This document shows positions 5,712 to 6,618 of a stretch of 6,618 bases of DNA, piece after piece; within the stretch, counting starts at the first letter, position 1, and the number at the start of each line of letters is the position of its first letter. Both the position numbers and the translations under genes were made by a program. Source of the DNA: Chitinophaga pinensis (lineage in GTDB: Bacteria > Planctomycetota > Phycisphaerae > Phycisphaerales > SM1A02). Location: NCBI GenBank assembly GCA_943329105.2, contig CALQCP020000134.1, positions 1-6,618 of the forward strand, written 5' to 3'. A model generated the notes under the pieces. The model was not told the origin of the DNA, did no database searches, and saw nothing but the letters and a program-made list of their open reading frames with translations.

Positions 5712-6618
5712 CGTAGTTGGGGAGTTTGCCCGGCTTGAACGAATCCATGTTCCGGAGGGAATAAGCCCGGTCGATGCGCGCTGGGTCACCGCCGGAAGTG
5801 CGATATCAAGCCCGTCGGCCGCCAATGCGCCCAAGATGGCCCATTCGAGTGCTTCGCGGCAGGAAACCGGCACTCCCACGTCGGACGAGGCAATCACGTT
5901 GCAGTTGGCGGTGCTGGCAATCGCTGCGCACAGCCTGCCGTGACGTGCGCCGCCACCCGCGACCACCGCATCGTGGACGCCGGACTGACGGAGCGCGGAA
6001 CCGATCGCTTCACCGGTGGCATCAGCAGCGGTGGCGAGCAGGTCGGCGGGTGCCAGGTGAGGCGTGTGGCGATCGACCCAGGCGAAGAATTCATCGCCGG
6101 TGCCAAGGCTGCGGCCATCCGCGCGGGGGGCGAGAAGCGCGCGGAGTTCTGTGAAGGCGGCATCGTTGCGCGTGCCGCTGCTGGCCACGGCGCCACCGGA
6201 GTCATAGGGTTTGTCGATCGCGCAGCGCGCGGCGTGGTCAAGCAGCTGATTGCATGCGCACAGATCAGCGCCACGAATGGCAGCCACTTGTTGTGTGTGG
6301 GTTCGATCATCATCGGCGGGAAGGAAGGTGGCGTTTGCAAACCCGCCGAGGTTGATGATGGCGCGCGGGTGTGCAGTACGAAAGAGAATCCAATCGGCAA
6401 GCGGGGTGAGCGGGGCGCCTTGTCCACCGAGCGCAAGATCCGCGCCGCGCAGGTCAAACACCACATCGCACTGCAGCGCCAGTGCAACCGGATGCGCGTT
6501 CAGCAGCTGCCAACTTTCCGGCGGTCGATGAAAGACCGTTTGACCATGTAAGGCGGCAAGATCTACATGGGGGATGCCGGCACTCCGAAGCAGTTCCACG
6601 GATTCCCGTGCGTGCAGA
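5697..6618 (-). CDS. anmK: Anhydro-N-acetylmuramic acid kinase AnmK, partial (N-terminus missing), divergent motifs
   Basis: AnmK opens and phosphorylates 1,6-anhydro-MurNAc with ATP to give MurNAc-6-phosphate in cytoplasmic peptidoglycan recycling. The visible 306 residues, counted from the first full codon at 6617, run off the edge. Against E. coli AnmK about 70 residues are missing, including the N-terminal GTSxDG nucleotide motif. Seen here are LHGQTVFH (23-30), FDLRGADLALGGQGAPL (54-70, holding the expected catalytic Asp60), INLGGFAN (88-95), AGGGARHGRL (220-229), REALEWAILGALA (254-266) and LPAVTQRASTGLIPSG (274-289), all family landmarks in order. Two segments differ: the usual DTGPGN reads DLCACN (118-123), and the PKSTGREYF region reads RSLGTGDEFF (169-178). 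A GTG at 6599 is not taken as the start, because it would place the HGQT motif far too close to the N-terminus. The stop TGA (5699-5697) lies 70 bases before phoB on the same strand. The AnmK family is clear; exact activity is less certain. Confidence 0.88.
   Translation of the reverse strand, partial: LHARESVELLRSAGIPHVDLAALHGQTVFHRPPESWQLLNAHPVALALQCDVVFDLRGADLALGGQGAPLTPLADWILFRTAHPRAIINLGGFANATFLPADDDRTHTQQVAAIRGADLCACNQLLDHAARCAIDKPYDSGGAVASSGTRNDAAFTELRALLAPRADGRSLGTGDEFFAWVDRHTPHLAPADLLATAADATGEAIGSALRQSGVHDAVVAGGGARHGRLCAAIASTANCNVIASSDVGVPVSCREALEWAILGALAADGLDIALPAVTQRASTGLIPSGTWIRSSRANSPTTLNTT

Noticed and set aside
4718..5716. Long plus-strand open frame (332 codons) opposite phoB and the start of phoR
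   Set aside because: It is antisense to strongly conserved genes, its product shows no recognisable domain, and long antisense frames are expected in GC-rich coding DNA.
6597..6599. GTG as a possible start for a short AnmK
   Set aside because: The frame stays open to the window edge, and starting here would remove the N-terminal nucleotide-binding part of the family, so the gene is truncated by the window.

Overview
The window is a compact phosphate-starvation module. Every gene that can be supported lies on the minus strand, so the biological order runs from high to low coordinates: anmK (3' part) - phoB - phoR - pstS - pstC - pstA - pstB (5' part). It encodes a complete two-component phosphate sensor/regulator (PhoR/PhoB), a phosphate-binding protein (PstS), both permease subunits (PstC, PstA) and the first half of the transport ATPase (PstB). 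pstB is cut by the left edge. In most bacteria phoU follows pstB, so it may lie just outside. The right edge cuts the N-terminus of an anhydro-N-acetylmuramic acid kinase (AnmK), a peptidoglycan-recycling enzyme.

Layout from the right: anmK runs in from the edge and stops at 5697. A 70-base gap (5627-5696) leads to phoB. phoB and phoR are 14 bases apart. A 57-base gap without a recognisable promoter leads to pstS. pstS and pstC are separated by 81 bases if pstC starts at its internal ATG; this gap is in frame with both genes and can form small stem-loops. pstC and pstA share one base (TGATG), and pstA and pstB are 19 bases apart. Spacing and common strand suggest one phoBR-pstSCAB transcription unit. 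There is no gene-free stretch over 300 bases, and I saw no RNA genes, mobile elements or CRISPR arrays.

How it works, from family knowledge: PstS captures phosphate outside the inner membrane, PstC and PstA form the channel and PstB drives import with ATP. PhoR senses low phosphate through the state of the transporter and phosphorylates PhoB, which binds direct repeats with about 11-bp spacing upstream of its targets. Just upstream of phoB, overlapping the anmK stop codon, there is an exact 8-base direct repeat (CTGAACAC) with 11-bp periodicity, a good candidate PhoB site. It suggests autoregulation of the whole module.

Organism: a GC-rich bacterium (roughly 55-60% by eye). A secreted, non-lipoprotein PstS and an AnmK gene favour a diderm. 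Shine-Dalgarno sequences are weak before most genes, the clearest being before pstA. The gene order and the divergent AnmK motifs would fit a Planctomycetota-like lineage, but that is only a tentative guess. I see no undescribed system here. The points most worth checking are the putative Pho box, the divergent AnmK active-site motif and the pstS-pstC junction.
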